DNA of 61,411 bases from Pseudomonadota bacterium (GCA_023417515.1 JAEZFL010000082.1:1-61411), one strand, 5' to 3'. Counted from the stretch's first letter, positions 40,213-52,901 are shown. Notes: generated by a model from the sequence alone, not told the origin. Numbers and translations: made by a program.

Positions 40213-41808
40213 GTGACGGTTCTAACCTCGAAAGTCGACACGTCGTCGGACACCTACCGCGCTTATGCCGCGCACAATCGGAAGCTCGCCGAGGAGCTTC
40301 GCCAGCGGGTCGCGAAGGCGGCGCTCGGCGGCAACGAGAAGTCGCGCGAACGCCATACGTCGCGCGGGAAGTTGCTTCCGCGCGATCGGGTGGAGCGGCT
40401 GCTCGATCCGGGCTCGCCCTTCCTCGAGATCGGCCAGCTCGCCGCCTGCGACCTCTATCATGGCGAGGTGCCCGGCGCGGGAATGATCGCCGGTATCGGC
40501 CGGGTGTCGGGGCGCGAGGCGATGATCGTGTGCAACGACGCCACGGTGAAAGGCGGCACCTACTATCCGATGACGGTGAAGAAGCATCTCCGCGCACAGG
40601 AGATCGCGCGCGAGAACCGGCTTCCGTGCATCTACCTGGTCGACAGCGGCGGCGCGAACCTGCCGCACCAGGCCGAGGTGTTTCCGGACCGCGACCATTT
40701 CGGCCGCATCTTCTTCAACCAGGCGCAGATGTCGGCCGAGCGCATCGCCCAGATCGCCTGCGTGATGGGCAGCTGCACCGCGGGCGGCGCCTATGTGCCG
40801 GCGATGTCGGACGAGACGGTGATCGTCCGCAACCAGGGCACGATCTTCCTGGGCGGGCCGCCGCTCGTGAAGGCCGCGACGGGCGAGGTGATCTCGGCCG
40901 AGGACCTGGGCGGCGGCGAACTGCACGCGCGGCGGAGCGGCGTGGTCGATCATCTCGCCGAGAATGACGAGCATGCGCTGACCATCGTCCGCGACATCGT
41001 GGCCCGCCTCAACACCGTGAAGACTGTCGACATCGACCTCGCCGAGCCGCGACCGCCGAAGTTCGATCCCGACGAGCTTTACGGAGTCATCCCGGACGAC
41101 GTGCGCACGCCCTATGACGTGCGCGAGGTGATCGCCCGCATCGTCGACGGGTCGGAGCTGCACGAGTTCAAGCCGCTCTACGGCTCGACTTTGGTGTGCG
41201 GCTTCGCGCGCATCTGGGGGATGCCGGTCGCGATCCTGGCGAACAACGGCATCCTGTTCAGCGAGAGCGCCTTGAAGGGCGCGCACTTCATCGAGCTGGC
41301 GTGCCAGCGGCGGGTGCCCTTGCTGTTCCTCCAGAACATCTCCGGCTTCATGGTCGGCGGGAAGTACGAAGCGGAGGGGATCGCCAAGAACGGCGCCAAG
41401 CTGGTCACCGCGGTGGCGACCGCGAGCGTTCCGAAGATCACCGTCCTGATTGGCGGCAGCTTCGGCGCCGGCAATTACGGCATGTGCGGGCGGGCCTACT
41501 CCCCGCGCTTCCTGTTCACCTGGCCGAACAGCCGGATCAGCGTGATGGGCGGGGAACAGGCGGCGAGCGTGCTGGCGACCGTGCACCGCGACGCCGACAG
41601 CTGGACGCCCGAGGCAGCGGAGGCGTTCAAGGCGCCGATCCGCCAGCGCTACGAGGACGAGGGCAATCCCTATCACGCGACCGCGCGGCTATGGGACGAC
41701 GGCATCATCGACCCGGCGCAAACCCGCGACGTCCTCGGCCTCGCCTTCGCCGCAACGCTGAACGCGCCGATCCCCGAGCGGCCGCAGTTCGGCGTATTCA
41801 GGATGTGA
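40213..41808 (+). CDS. mccB: Methylcrotonyl-CoA carboxylase, carboxyltransferase (beta) subunit
   Basis: 531 residues from GTG 40213. The carboxyltransferase fold is seen in ARENRLPCIYLVDSGGANLP, the family's VMGSCTAGGAYVPAMSDE and the oxyanion region PLLFLQNISGFMVGGKYE and TVLIGGSFGAGNYGMCGRAY. These sequences identify the acyl-CoA carboxylase beta chain specific for 3-methylcrotonyl-CoA. It transfers carboxyl from carboxybiotin to the substrate in leucine breakdown. TTG 40207 is an alternative start. A small ORF separates it from the alpha subunit gene. Confidence 0.92.
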   Translation: MTVLTSKVDTSSDTYRAYAAHNRKLAEELRQRVAKAALGGNEKSRERHTSRGKLLPRDRVERLLDPGSPFLEIGQLAACDLYHGEVPGAGMIAGIGRVSGREAMIVCNDATVKGGTYYPMTVKKHLRAQEIARENRLPCIYLVDSGGANLPHQAEVFPDRDHFGRIFFNQAQMSAERIAQIACVMGSCTAGGAYVPAMSDETVIVRNQGTIFLGGPPLVKAATGEVISAEDLGGGELHARRSGVVDHLAENDEHALTIVRDIVARLNTVKTVDIDLAEPRPPKFDPDELYGVIPDDVRTPYDVREVIARIVDGSELHEFKPLYGSTLVCGFARIWGMPVAILANNGILFSESALKGAHFIELACQRRVPLLFLQNISGFMVGGKYEAEGIAKNGAKLVTAVATASVPKITVLIGGSFGAGNYGMCGRAYSPRFLFTWPNSRISVMGGEQAASVLATVHRDADSWTPEAAEAFKAPIRQRYEDEGNPYHATARLWDDGIIDPAQTRDVLGLAFAATLNAPIPERPQFGVFRM

Positions 41809-41810
41809 CG

Positions 41811-42109
41811 ATGGCAGCGCTAAGTGACTACCCGAGGCTGCAGTACTTCATGCAAAGTTATTGGAATCAGATGGGTGACGAGGTCCATGGCACCTTCGGC
41901 CAAGCCGTCGCCGATTTCTCGGCGGCCGAGTCTGAAACCTACCGTCAGGGTCTTTGGGAAGACCTTGCTGCAGCCGATGATGCAGGCATTATTCCGGAAG
42001 ACACCGATTGGGACGATGCTTCGCTCGCGGCATTCTGGGAGGATCGAATGCTGACCAAAGCCGATTTGGTCGAGGCGCAATCAGTGCTTGCGAAAGCGAA
42101 TTCCCGCCA

Positions 42110-42113
<4 letters not shown>
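41811..42113 (+). CDS. Hypothetical protein inserted between mccB and mccA (immunity-like?)
   Basis: 100 residues, acidic. The front LQYFMQSYWNQMGDEVHGTF resembles, weakly, CdiI-type immunity proteins (aromatic- and acid-rich, helix-strand start), but this is not a confident match. By hand count its first 60 bases are about 43% G+C and the whole about 55%, well below mccB. It begins 2 bases after mccB and its stop overlaps the mccA start (ATGA), so it is translated within the same operon. It may be an acquired gene that slipped into the junction. Confidence 0.62.
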
Positions 42114-44035
<1,922 letters not shown>

Positions 44036-44048
44036 TGAAGCCCACCAT

Positions 44049-44131
44049 CGTCACCCTGAACTTGTTTCAGGGTCCATGGTCGAGCGCGGCCCCGGTGGAG
44101 GAATGGATGCTGAAACAAGTTCAGCAAGACG
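44049..44131. repeat. Palindromic intergenic repeat (family A, copy 3)
   Basis: TCACCCTGAACTTGTTTCAG followed by GGTCCAT, mirrored by ATGGATGCTGAAACAAGTTC followed by AGCA. It lies just upstream of the MaoC gene, whose ATG begins 17 bases after its end. Confidence 0.78.
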
Positions 44132-44147
44132 ACTGGGTTTCGAACTG

Positions 44148-44600
44148 ATGCCTGGACGCTGGTTTGACGATTGGTCGGTAGGGGACGTCCTTGAGCACCA
44201 GCCGCACCGGACGGTGACGGAGACGGACAATCTCCTCCAATCGACCCTGACCCACAATCCGCAGCCGCTTCACCTCGACTCGGAATATGCCGGCGCGACC
44301 GAGTTCGGGCGGATCGTCGTCAACGGCACTTTCACTTTCTCGCTGCTGGTCGGGCTCAGCGTCGGCGACACCACCCTGGGAACGCTCGTCGCCAATCTCG
44401 GCTACGACAAGGTGCGGATGCCCAAGCCGGTCTTCGTCGGCGACACTCTGCGCGCCTCGACCGAGGTGGTCGCCTTGAAGGACAGCAAGTCACGGCCCGA
44501 CTCGGGGATCGTCACGTTCCGGCACCTGATGCACAACCAGCGCGGCGAACTGGTGTGCGAGATGGAGCGCACCGCGCTGATGCGTCGGCGGCCGATTTAG
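44148..44600 (+). CDS. MaoC-like (R)-specific enoyl-CoA hydratase family protein
   Basis: 150 residues, single hotdog. DNLLQSTLTHNPQPLHLDSE carries the hydratase motif with D, H and the N-P-x-H-x-D-x-E pattern (T-H-N-P-Q-P-L-H-L-D), and GRIVVNGTFTFSLLVGLSVG follows. It should hydrate an enoyl- or mesaconyl/itaconyl-type CoA. The neighbouring lyase gene points to a pair as in the itaconyl-CoA hydratase/citramalyl-CoA lyase route or mesaconyl-CoA metabolism, but no CoA transferase is present. Start ATG 44148. Confidence 0.85.
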   Translation: MPGRWFDDWSVGDVLEHQPHRTVTETDNLLQSTLTHNPQPLHLDSEYAGATEFGRIVVNGTFTFSLLVGLSVGDTTLGTLVANLGYDKVRMPKPVFVGDTLRASTEVVALKDSKSRPDSGIVTFRHLMHNQRGELVCEMERTALMRRRPI

Positions 44601-44608
44601 CCAACCAT

Positions 44609-44717
44609 GTCATTCCCGCGAATGCGGGAGCCAAAGACGCGCGAAGCGCAATCCAGCTTTTCTTCTTCCGGCTGCTCAGCGACAAGGAAGCTGGATCCCC
44701 GCTTTCGCGGGGATGAC
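44609..44717. repeat. Palindromic intergenic repeat (family B, copy 2)
   Basis: GTCATTCCCGCGAATGCGGG at the left; GGATCCCCGCTTTCGCGGGG ATGAC at the right. The spacer contains CAATCCAGCTTTTCTTCTTC and a complementary AAGGAAGCTGGAT. The in-frame reading on the plus strand into the lyase gene (a peptide with RKLDPRFRGDD) has no stop. That sequence is encoded by the repeat and is excluded from the lyase gene here. Confidence 0.8.
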
Positions 44718-44729
44718 AGTGGGGGACCC

Positions 44730-45572
44730 ATGAAACTGCGCAGCTTGCTGTTCGTGCCGGGGGATCGGCCGGACCGGATGCAGAAGGCGTTTGCGGCTGG
44801 GGCGGACGCGCTGATCCTCGACCTCGAGGACGCGGTCGCGCCCGCGGCGAAGGCGGAGGCGCGGCGGCATGTCGCGGACTTCCTGCGCGCCGTCGGCGGC
44901 AACCAGATCTGGGTGCGCGTGAACCCGCTCGACAGCGCCGAGAATGAGCGCGACCTCGAAGGCGTGCTCGGCGAGCGGCCGCACGGCATCGTCCTGCCCA
45001 AGGCGGAAGGCGGCGGCGATGTCGACGAGCTGGCTCGGCGGCTGACCAAGCATGGCAACGCCACAGCCCAGATTCTGGCGATCGCGACGGAGACTCCGGC
45101 GGCGATCTTCGGGCTCGGCTCTTATGGCAAGGCCAAGCGGCTCGCCGGCCTCACCTGGGGCGCCGAGGATCTGCCCGCTGCGATCGGGGCGGCGACCTCG
45201 CGCGAGGAGGATGGCAGCTTCACCGCGCCTTACGAGATCGCGCGGTCCTTGTGCCTGTTCGGAGCGGCGGCGGCGGGCGTGGCGCCGATCGAGACGGTCT
45301 ATCCCGACTTCAAGGACACTGACGGGCTCGCGGCTTATGCCGGCCGGGCACGTCGCGATGGGTTTACGGGGATGATGGCGATCCACCCGGCCCAGGTCCC
45401 GGTGATCAACGACGCGTTCACGCCAAGCGAGGGGGAGATCGCCCACGCCCGGGCGGTGGTCGCGGCATTCGACGCTCAGCCAGGCGCGGGCGCACTATCG
45501 CTGGACGGCAAGATGATCGACCGGCCGCACTTGATGCAGGCGCGGCGAATTCTGGATACGGCGGGACGGTAA
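44730..45572 (+). CDS. HpcH/HpaI-type CoA ester lyase (CitE family)
   Basis: 280 residues. RSLLFVPGDRPDRMQKAFAA, LILDLEDAVAPAAKAEARR with the metal-binding D-x-E-D and IWVRVNPLDS are the CitE family signature; TWGAEDLPAAIGA provides the catalytic acidic pair, and GFTGMMAIHPAQVPVINDAF the CoA part. It cleaves a malyl-, citramalyl- or similar CoA into acetyl-CoA plus pyruvate or glyoxylate. Citramalyl-CoA lyase is likely, given the MaoC hydratase in front. Start ATG 44730. Confidence 0.88.
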   Translation: MKLRSLLFVPGDRPDRMQKAFAAGADALILDLEDAVAPAAKAEARRHVADFLRAVGGNQIWVRVNPLDSAENERDLEGVLGERPHGIVLPKAEGGGDVDELARRLTKHGNATAQILAIATETPAAIFGLGSYGKAKRLAGLTWGAEDLPAAIGAATSREEDGSFTAPYEIARSLCLFGAAAAGVAPIETVYPDFKDTDGLAAYAGRARRDGFTGMMAIHPAQVPVINDAFTPSEGEIAHARAVVAAFDAQPGAGALSLDGKMIDRPHLMQARRILDTAGR

Positions 45573-45582
45573 CCCTCTTCCG

Positions 45583-45690
45583 CTCATCCTGAATAGCGGC
45601 TGAGCTGTCCAAGACGTGTATCGAAGGACAGGTGCGTGCTTCGAAAGGGGCCTTCGCCACGCTCAGTCCCTCCTCAGCATGAGCGGTTCG
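45583..45690. repeat. Palindromic intergenic repeat (family E)
   Basis: CCGCTCATCCTGA at the left and TCCTCAGCATGAGCGG at the right, with internal GTATCGAAGGACAGGTGCGT and CGAAAGGGGCCTTCG. The arms complement imperfectly. It is the CGCTCATGCTGA-type element, filling the space before the prepilin peptidase gene. Confidence 0.65.
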
Positions 45691-45702
45691 GGAAAGGGCC
45701 AC

Positions 45703-46497
45703 ATGATCACTGACGTCGCCTTCCCCGCTCCCTTGATCGCTCTAGCCGCCGTCGTTCTCGGCGCGATCGTCGGGAGCTTCGTCGCTGCGCTGGTGATGCG
45801 CTGGCCGCGGGGAGAGAGCGTGGTCGGCGGGCGCTCACGTTGCGATGCGTGCGGCGAGACTCTCCGGGCCGCCGAGCTCGTGCCGCTTATGTCCTATCTG
45901 GTCCAGCGCGGGCGATGCCGACGGTGCGGGGCGCGGATCGATCCGAAGCATCCAGCAGTGGAGCTGGCGGGCGCGCTGATCGGCGCGGTGGCGGTGCTCG
46001 CGCATCCCTTGCCCCTCGCGCTGGTCACGGCCGCACTCGGCTGGTGGCTGCTCGCGGTCGCGGCGATCGATGCCGAGGAGCAATGGCTGCCGGACGTGCT
46101 GACCCTTCCGCTGGTGCCGCTGGGTCTGCTCGCCGCCTGGGCCGGCTTCGGGCCGCCCGTGCTCGACCGCGCGTTGGGCGCAGCCGCGGGCGGGCTCGGG
46201 CTGGCCCTGCTCGCCTGGCTCTATCGGATAGCGCGCGGGCGCGAGGGGATGGGCGGCGGCGATCCCAAGCTGCTCGCCGGGATCGGGGCGTGGCTGGGCG
46301 TGCTGCAATTGCCGTTCGTGCTTCTCGGCGCCGGCCTGGTCGGGCTCGCCGCGGCGCTCGCGATGGCGGCGCGGGGCCATGATGTGAGGGCGGCCACCCG
46401 GCTGCCGCTCGGGTCGCTGATGGCGGTCGTGGCCTGGCCCTTGTGGATCCTTCCCGCCGGGCGCAGTTCAGCCGCCATCCATCTTTATCTGTTATAG
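45703..46497 (+). CDS. gspO: Prepilin leader peptidase/N-methyltransferase
   Basis: 264 residues, seven or eight hydrophobic segments. The four-cysteine cytoplasmic loop CDACGETL...CRRCG, typical of the methylating type, is complete. The two catalytic aspartates are in AIDAEEQWLPD and GGGDPKLLAG. It cuts the leader from pseudopilins such as GspG after the glycine, and methylates the new N terminus. It is just upstream of gspC, with the intergenic repeat before it. Start ATG 45703; ATG 45679 is an alternative. Confidence 0.93.
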   Translation: MITDVAFPAPLIALAAVVLGAIVGSFVAALVMRWPRGESVVGGRSRCDACGETLRAAELVPLMSYLVQRGRCRRCGARIDPKHPAVELAGALIGAVAVLAHPLPLALVTAALGWWLLAVAAIDAEEQWLPDVLTLPLVPLGLLAAWAGFGPPVLDRALGAAAGGLGLALLAWLYRIARGREGMGGGDPKLLAGIGAWLGVLQLPFVLLGAGLVGLAAALAMAARGHDVRAATRLPLGSLMAVVAWPLWILPAGRSSAAIHLYLL

Positions 46498-46505
46498 AAT
46501 TTCCA

Positions 46506-46534
46506 GGGCGGCGTTTTCCCTAGAGGCGCCGCCC
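46506..46534 (+). terminator. Hairpin after gspO
   Basis: GGGCGGCG, 13-base loop, CGCCGCCC: perfect eight-pair stem starting 9 bases after the gspO stop. There is no T-tract. The 256 bases from gspO to gspC contain nothing else I could assign; the gspC promoter may be here. Confidence 0.4.
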
Positions 46535-46753
46535 GACTTGTCTCGGGCCGCCGCTTTCCGGCTTGCGCCTGCTCCCGGAAACTGTGACACCCAAGGCGAT
46601 GGAGGCGGGCGCTTGGGGGCGCTGCAGCCGGCCCCAGATCCAGAACGGGCGCCGGGACGGTCGTCACTCAGCTCTCCACTCTCTGTCGCAATAGCGTCGC
46701 ATGCCGCGCATAGCTGGCACGGGATGGCCGGGAGGGGATTCGAAACAGGTTCC

Positions 46754-47371
46754 ATGGCGGTGGCTCTGAACCCGCGCGCGGAGCGTCTCCTCGCCCGCAT
46801 GCCGCGCCTGACCGTTTATTCGGCCGGCGAGCTGCTTCTGCTCGTGCTCCTCGCGGTGCAGGCCGCGCGGCTGTTCTGGGCGCTGCTGACGCCGCTGGGC
46901 CCGGTCGGCGAATATCGCGCGCTCAACACCGCGATCCCGCTCCAGCAGAGCGTCGGCGCGCTCGCCAGCTTCGATCCCTTCTTCCGCCAGACCGCGGGAG
47001 CCGCTGCCGCGAGGGTGACCGTGACCGCGCTCGACATCCGCCTGTTCGGAACGCTCGAGGACCGCGCGACCGGGCGCGGAAGCGCGATCATCGGCACGGC
47101 GGACGGGCGGCAGACGAGCTATCGTGTCGGCGAGGAGATCATGCCCGGCGTGGTGCTGACCGCCGTCGCCTTCGATCATGTCACGATCACCCGGGCAGGC
47201 GTTGCCGAACAATTGTTCCTCGACCAGTCGATGGGGCCCGCCGCGCCGAGCGGGCCTCAGACCCCTGCCATGACCACGCCGCCGCAGCCGGTGCCGGTGG
47301 TGCGCGCGCCGCCGCCGCCGCCCGCAACGCCGCCGAGCAACACGGCCCAGCCGATGAGAGTGAATCAGTGA
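46754..47371 (+). CDS. gspC: Type II secretion system inner-membrane protein GspC
   Basis: 205 residues. One membrane helix (GELLLLVLLAVQAARLFWAL, 26-45) and a homology region with LDIRLFGTLEDRATGRGSAI, SYRVGEEIMPGVVLTAVAFD and ITRAGVAEQLFLD match the HR domain of GspC, which links the inner-membrane platform to the secretin. The C terminus is a Pro-rich tail (about 160-205) with no PDZ domain, so it is a short GspC. It overlaps gspD by 4 bases (GTGA). Confidence 0.88.
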   Translation: MAVALNPRAERLLARMPRLTVYSAGELLLLVLLAVQAARLFWALLTPLGPVGEYRALNTAIPLQQSVGALASFDPFFRQTAGAAAARVTVTALDIRLFGTLEDRATGRGSAIIGTADGRQTSYRVGEEIMPGVVLTAVAFDHVTITRAGVAEQLFLDQSMGPAAPSGPQTPAMTTPPQPVPVVRAPPPPPATPPSNTAQPMRVNQ

Positions 47372-49622
47372 AGCGTATCCTTATCGCCCTCATGCTGGCC
47401 GGCGCTCCGATCGCCTTCGCGGGCCCCGCCCATGCCCAATATGTGCTGAACCTGCGCGACGCCGATATCCGCGCCTTCATCCAGGACGCGGCGCGGGTGA
47501 CCGGGCGCACCTTCATCATCGACCCGCAGGTGCAGGGCCGGGTGTCGGTGGTGACCGAGCGGCCGCTGTCGCGCTCCGAATATTTCGAGCTGTTCCTGTC
47601 GACGCTTCGCGCCAACGGCTATGTCGCGGTTCCGGCCGCGGGCGGGGCCTTGCGCATCCAGCCGGCGGCGGGCGCAGCCTCCTCGGCTCCGGTCGGCGGC
47701 TCGGCCCGGCGCTCGGCGAGCGGCTTCGTCACCGAGATCTTTCGCGTGCGCAACATCGAGCCGGCGTCGGCGGTCGAGACTCTGCGGCCGCTGGTCAGTG
47801 CCAATGGCTCGATCACCGCGAGCCGAAGCTCGATCGTCGTGTCCGACTTCGCCGACAATGTCCGGCGCGTGCGCCAGGTGCTGGCGCAGATCGACACCGC
47901 CGTCGACCGAAGCTCCACCCGAGTCGTCGGAGTCGAGAATATCGGCCCGCGCGAGCTCGCGGCGGCGTTGAGCGCGCTCGCCCCCGAAGGCGTATCGGTG
48001 GTTCCGATCGACAGTGCCAATTCGATTGCTCTGCGCGGCGACGCCCAGACTCTCGCGCGGCTCGCGGCGGTCGCGGCCGAGCTCGATCAGCGTGCCGCGC
48101 GCGGCACGGACGTGCGGGTGGTGTTCCTGGAACATGCCGACGCGGCGCAATTGCTGCCGGTGCTCCAGACCCTGCTCGGCCAGACTCCGACCTACTCGCA
48201 GCCGCTCCAGAACAGCCGCTTCGCCAACAGCGGCACCGGTACGGACACGTCCGGGCGCATGGGCGGCGGCTCGCTCCAGGCCAACACCCGGGTCCAGACC
48301 GCGCAGCAGCAGCAGGCCCCGTCCGCCGGGCCGTCGACGTCCCAGGCCGAGCTGCCGCCGGCCTACCGGAACGCGGTCGTGACCCGCTTCGAGGGCGCCA
48401 ACGCCATCGTCATCTCGGCGACCCAGGACGTCCAGCGCATGCTCAGCGAAGTGGTGCGTCAGCTCGACGTGCGCCGCGAGCAGGTGCTGGTCGAGGCGAT
48501 CATCGTCGAGATTTCCGACCAGGCGGCGCAGCAGATCGGAGTCCGGCTGTTCCTCGCCGGCCTCAATGGATCGGCGGTGCCGTTCGGGATCACCAATTAT
48601 TCCAGCCTCCAGCCCAATCTCGGGACCATCGCTAGCGCCGCAGCCGCGACTCAGCTCGGCATCGGCCAGCGCACCGACACGGATGGCGACGGCGACATCG
48701 ACGATGACGACGCCCCGCCGGTCACCGACGATTTGATCCGCGACGCCGCCTCGGCCCTGTCCGGGATCCAGGGCGGGCTCGTCGGCCTCGGGGTGCGCGC
48801 CGGGGACGTGCTGTTCGGCGGCATTCTCAACGCGGTGCGCTCGGACAACCGCTCCAACATCCTGTCCACTCCATCGATCATGACCCTGGACAATCAGGAA
48901 GCGCGGATCCTGGTCGGCCAGGAGATCCCGATCACCACCGGCGAGGCGCTGTCGCCCAATTTCGACAACGCCTTCCGCACCGTTCAGCGCCAGAATGTCG
49001 GAATCACCCTGCAGGTGCGCCCGCAGATCAATGCCGGCGGGTCGATCAAGATGGACCTTCGAGTCGAGGTCAGCTCGATCGCCGGCCCGGTGTCGTCGAG
49101 CTTCCAGGACCTCATCCTCAACAAGCGCGAGATCGAGAACACGATCACCGTGGACGAGGGCGAGATCGTCGGAATCGGCGGCCTTCTCGACGACAATGAG
49201 CGGCGCACGATCGAGCGCATTCCGCTGCTCGGCGACATCCCGATCATCGGCAATCTGTTCCGCTCGCGCGGGCGGGCCCGGGCCAAGACCAATTTGATGA
49301 TCTTCATCCGCCCGACCATCCTGCGCTCGGCGGCCGACGCCCGCGCGATCGCGGCTCGGCGCTACGATTATGTCCGCGACCAGCAGCTCGCGATCAACCC
49401 GACCCGCGAGCCGACCATCGACGAACTGGTGCGCGACTATCTCGGCACCGTCGCGCCGACTGCGCCGCCCGAGCTGGCGCCGACCGACGTCGTGGTCGAT
49501 CCGCGCCTGCTGCCGAATGTCGGCGGACCCGAGCCGGCCGCTGCGGCGCCGACCGAGCCCGCGCCGGCGCAGGCCGACGTGCCGATGCCGACCGACGCGC
49601 CGCGGAGGCGGGGACGGCGGCA

Positions 49623-49626
<4 letters not shown>
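47368..49626 (+). CDS. gspD: Type II secretion system secretin GspD
   Basis: 752 residues. Signal peptide (ends AHA), N0 domain (YVLNLRDADIRAFIQDAARV and FIIDPQVQGRVSVV), N1-N3 repeats and the secretin core with VLVEAIIVEISDQ, ILSTPSIMTLDNQEARILVG and VGIGGLLDDNERR. It forms the outer-membrane pore. Two oddities: a Ser/Gln/Thr-rich stretch near 290-330, and an acidic insert TDTDGDGDIDDDDAPP near residues 435-450 in the secretin domain, which looks like a calcium-binding loop. Confidence 0.94.
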
Positions 49627-51144
<1,518 letters not shown>

Positions 51145-51152
<8 letters not shown>

Positions 51153-52377
51153 TTACGCCTATCTGGGAGTCGACCCCGCGGGACGCGAGCGACGCGGGCG
51201 TGTCCATGCCGACAGCCCCGAGCTCGCCAAGGCCCAGCTCGCGGCGCGGCGGCTCTACGTCGTCAGCGTGGAGCCGTCGGCGGGCGATGCCGCGCCGCCC
51301 TTGCTGTCGCGCGGGCTCATCCAGCGCAAGAAGCTGACCAACAAGCAGCTCACGCTCTTCACCCGCCAGCTGGCGACGCTCATCCAGGTGTCGCCGCTGG
51401 AGGAGGCGCTGCGCACCGTGTCGCGCCAGTCCGAGCGCGACGAGGTGCGCGCCATCCTCGGCAACGTCCATGCGGGCGTTCTGGAGGGGCGGCGGCTCGC
51501 CGACGCGATGGCGCGCGAGCCCAAGAGCTTCCCGCCGCTGTACCGGGCGATGGTATCGGCAGGCGAAAGCTCGGGCACGCTGCCGCCAATCCTGGAGCGG
51601 CTCGCGGCTTTGCTCGAACGGCAGGCGCAGGTGCGCGGCAAGATCCTGTCGGCGCTCGCCTATCCGGTGGTGCTGTCGGTCGTCGCCGTGTTCGTCGTGT
51701 TCGCGCTGATGATCTACGTGGTGCCGAAGGTGGTCGAGCAATTCCAGGACGTGGGGCAGGAGCTGCCCTGGCTGACCCGCGCTGTGATCGGCGCGTCCAA
51801 TTTCCTTGCGAGCTATTGGTGGTTGCTGCTGATCGGCCTCGCACTGTCGATCTTCCTGTCGGGCCGCGCGCTCAGGGAAGAGAATATCCGCCTCACCTTC
51901 GACCGTTTTCTTCTGCGCCTGCCTCTGCTCGGCAGACTGCAGCGCGACCTTCATGCGGCGCGCCTCGCGCGGACCCTGTCGACGATGATCGCGAGCCGGC
52001 TGCCGTTGCTGGAGGGCCTCAGGCTCACCACCCAGACCGTGCACAACCGGGTGCTTCGTCAGGCCTCGGCCGACATCGCCGAGGCGGTGCGCACCGGCGG
52101 CAGCCTCTCGGGCGCGCTCAAGCGCGCCGGGGTGTTCCCGCCCTTGCTCGTCTATCTCGCCGCGTCGGGCGAAGCCTCGGGCAAGCTCGACGTCATGCTC
52201 GAACGCGCCGCCGACTATCTGGAACGCGAGTTCGACAGCTTCACCGCCACCGCGCTGGCGCTGCTCGAGCCCGCCATCATCATCGTCATGGGGGTCGTGG
52301 TCGCGGTGATCGTCCTGTCGATCCTGCTCCCGATCCTCCAGCTCGACACCCTCGCCAGCGGAATGGGCCAGATATGA
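51145..52377 (+). CDS. gspF: Type II secretion system inner-membrane platform protein GspF
   Basis: 410 residues from GTG 51145, chosen because GGGAGG lies 5 bases upstream and the family begins MPDYAYLGVDPAG. Two duplicated cytoplasmic domains (LTLFTRQLATLIQVSPLEEA; RTLSTMIASRLPLLEGLRLT) and three membrane helices (YPVVLSVVAVFVVFALMIYV, LLLIGLALSIFLS and a C-terminal VVVAVIVLSILLPIL) are as expected. It overlaps gspE by 8 bases and ends with ATGA shared with gspG. Confidence 0.94.
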
Positions 52378-52901
52378 AGAAGAAGTCTCAGCGCCATAAT
52401 CCTCCCTGTCCGCGAAGCGGATGGGGAGGGGGACCACGCGGAGCGTGGTGGAGGGGCTTTGCGCGAGCCTCAGAAAGCCCCTCCAGCACCCGCTTCACGG
52501 GCGGTTCCCCTCCCCACGCGGCGAAGCCGCGCAGGGAGGAGGGCTTCACACTGGTCGAAATGATGGTGGTGCTGGTGATCATCGGTCTACTCGCAACGGT
52601 GGTGATCATCAACGTGCTCCCCGCCACGGACCGGGCGGCACGGACCCGGGTTCAGGCCGACCTGGCGACTCTGGAGCAGGCGATCGAGATGTATAGGCTG
52701 GAGAATCTGCGCTACCCGACCACCGAGGAAGGGCTCGCGGCGCTGACTCCCAATTATGTGCGGCGGCTTCCCAACGATCCGTGGAACAGCCCCTACGTCT
52801 ACGTCTCGCCAGGGCCGAACGGAGCGCCGTTCCGGATCGCGTCGCTCGGCGCCGACAAGCGCGAGGGCGGCAGCGGCGAGAATGCCGACATCGCCAATTG
52901 A
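52374..52901 (+). CDS. gspG: Type II secretion system major pseudopilin GspG, with repeat-encoded leader
   Basis: 175 residues. The pseudopilin part begins EEG|FTLVEMMVVLVIIGLLA (cleavage G57|F58, with E62 of the mature FTLVE), then YRLENLRYPTTEEGLAAL, NDPWNSPYVYVSPGPNG and DKREGGSGENADI with the C-terminal calcium-binding loop region typical of GspG. Normally the leader is about 6-10 residues; here it is 57, of which residues of about 10-55 are encoded by a palindromic repeat. It starts at ATG 52374 (ATGA with gspF). No other start nearer the cleavage site has a good ribosome site. Confidence 0.92.
   Translation: MKKKSQRHNPPCPRSGWGGGPRGAWWRGFARASESPSSTRFTGGSPPHAAKPRREEGFTLVEMMVVLVIIGLLATVVIINVLPATDRAARTRVQADLATLEQAIEMYRLENLRYPTTEEGLAALTPNYVRRLPNDPWNSPYVYVSPGPNGAPFRIASLGADKREGGSGENADIAN
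52401..52539. repeat. Palindromic element inside gspG (family F, copy 1)
   Basis: The arms CCTCCCTG at 52401 and CAGGGAGG at 52532-52539 close a long hairpin. Inside are GGGGAGGGGGACCACGCGGA and GCGTGGTGGAGGGGCTT, with partners AAGCCCCTCCAGCACC and TTCCCCTCCCCACGCGG. The same ordered blocks occur in copies at 59464-59593 (inside the hydantoinase gene) and 61323 onward. 139 bases, hence not a multiple of three by itself, but the whole reads without a stop in the gspG frame. Confidence 0.8.

Noticed and set aside
44607..44729. In-frame N-terminal extension of the CitE-type lyase through the repeat
   Set aside because: The extension is only the translation of the family B palindrome; the lyase family starts at KLRSLLFVPG, as from ATG 44730.
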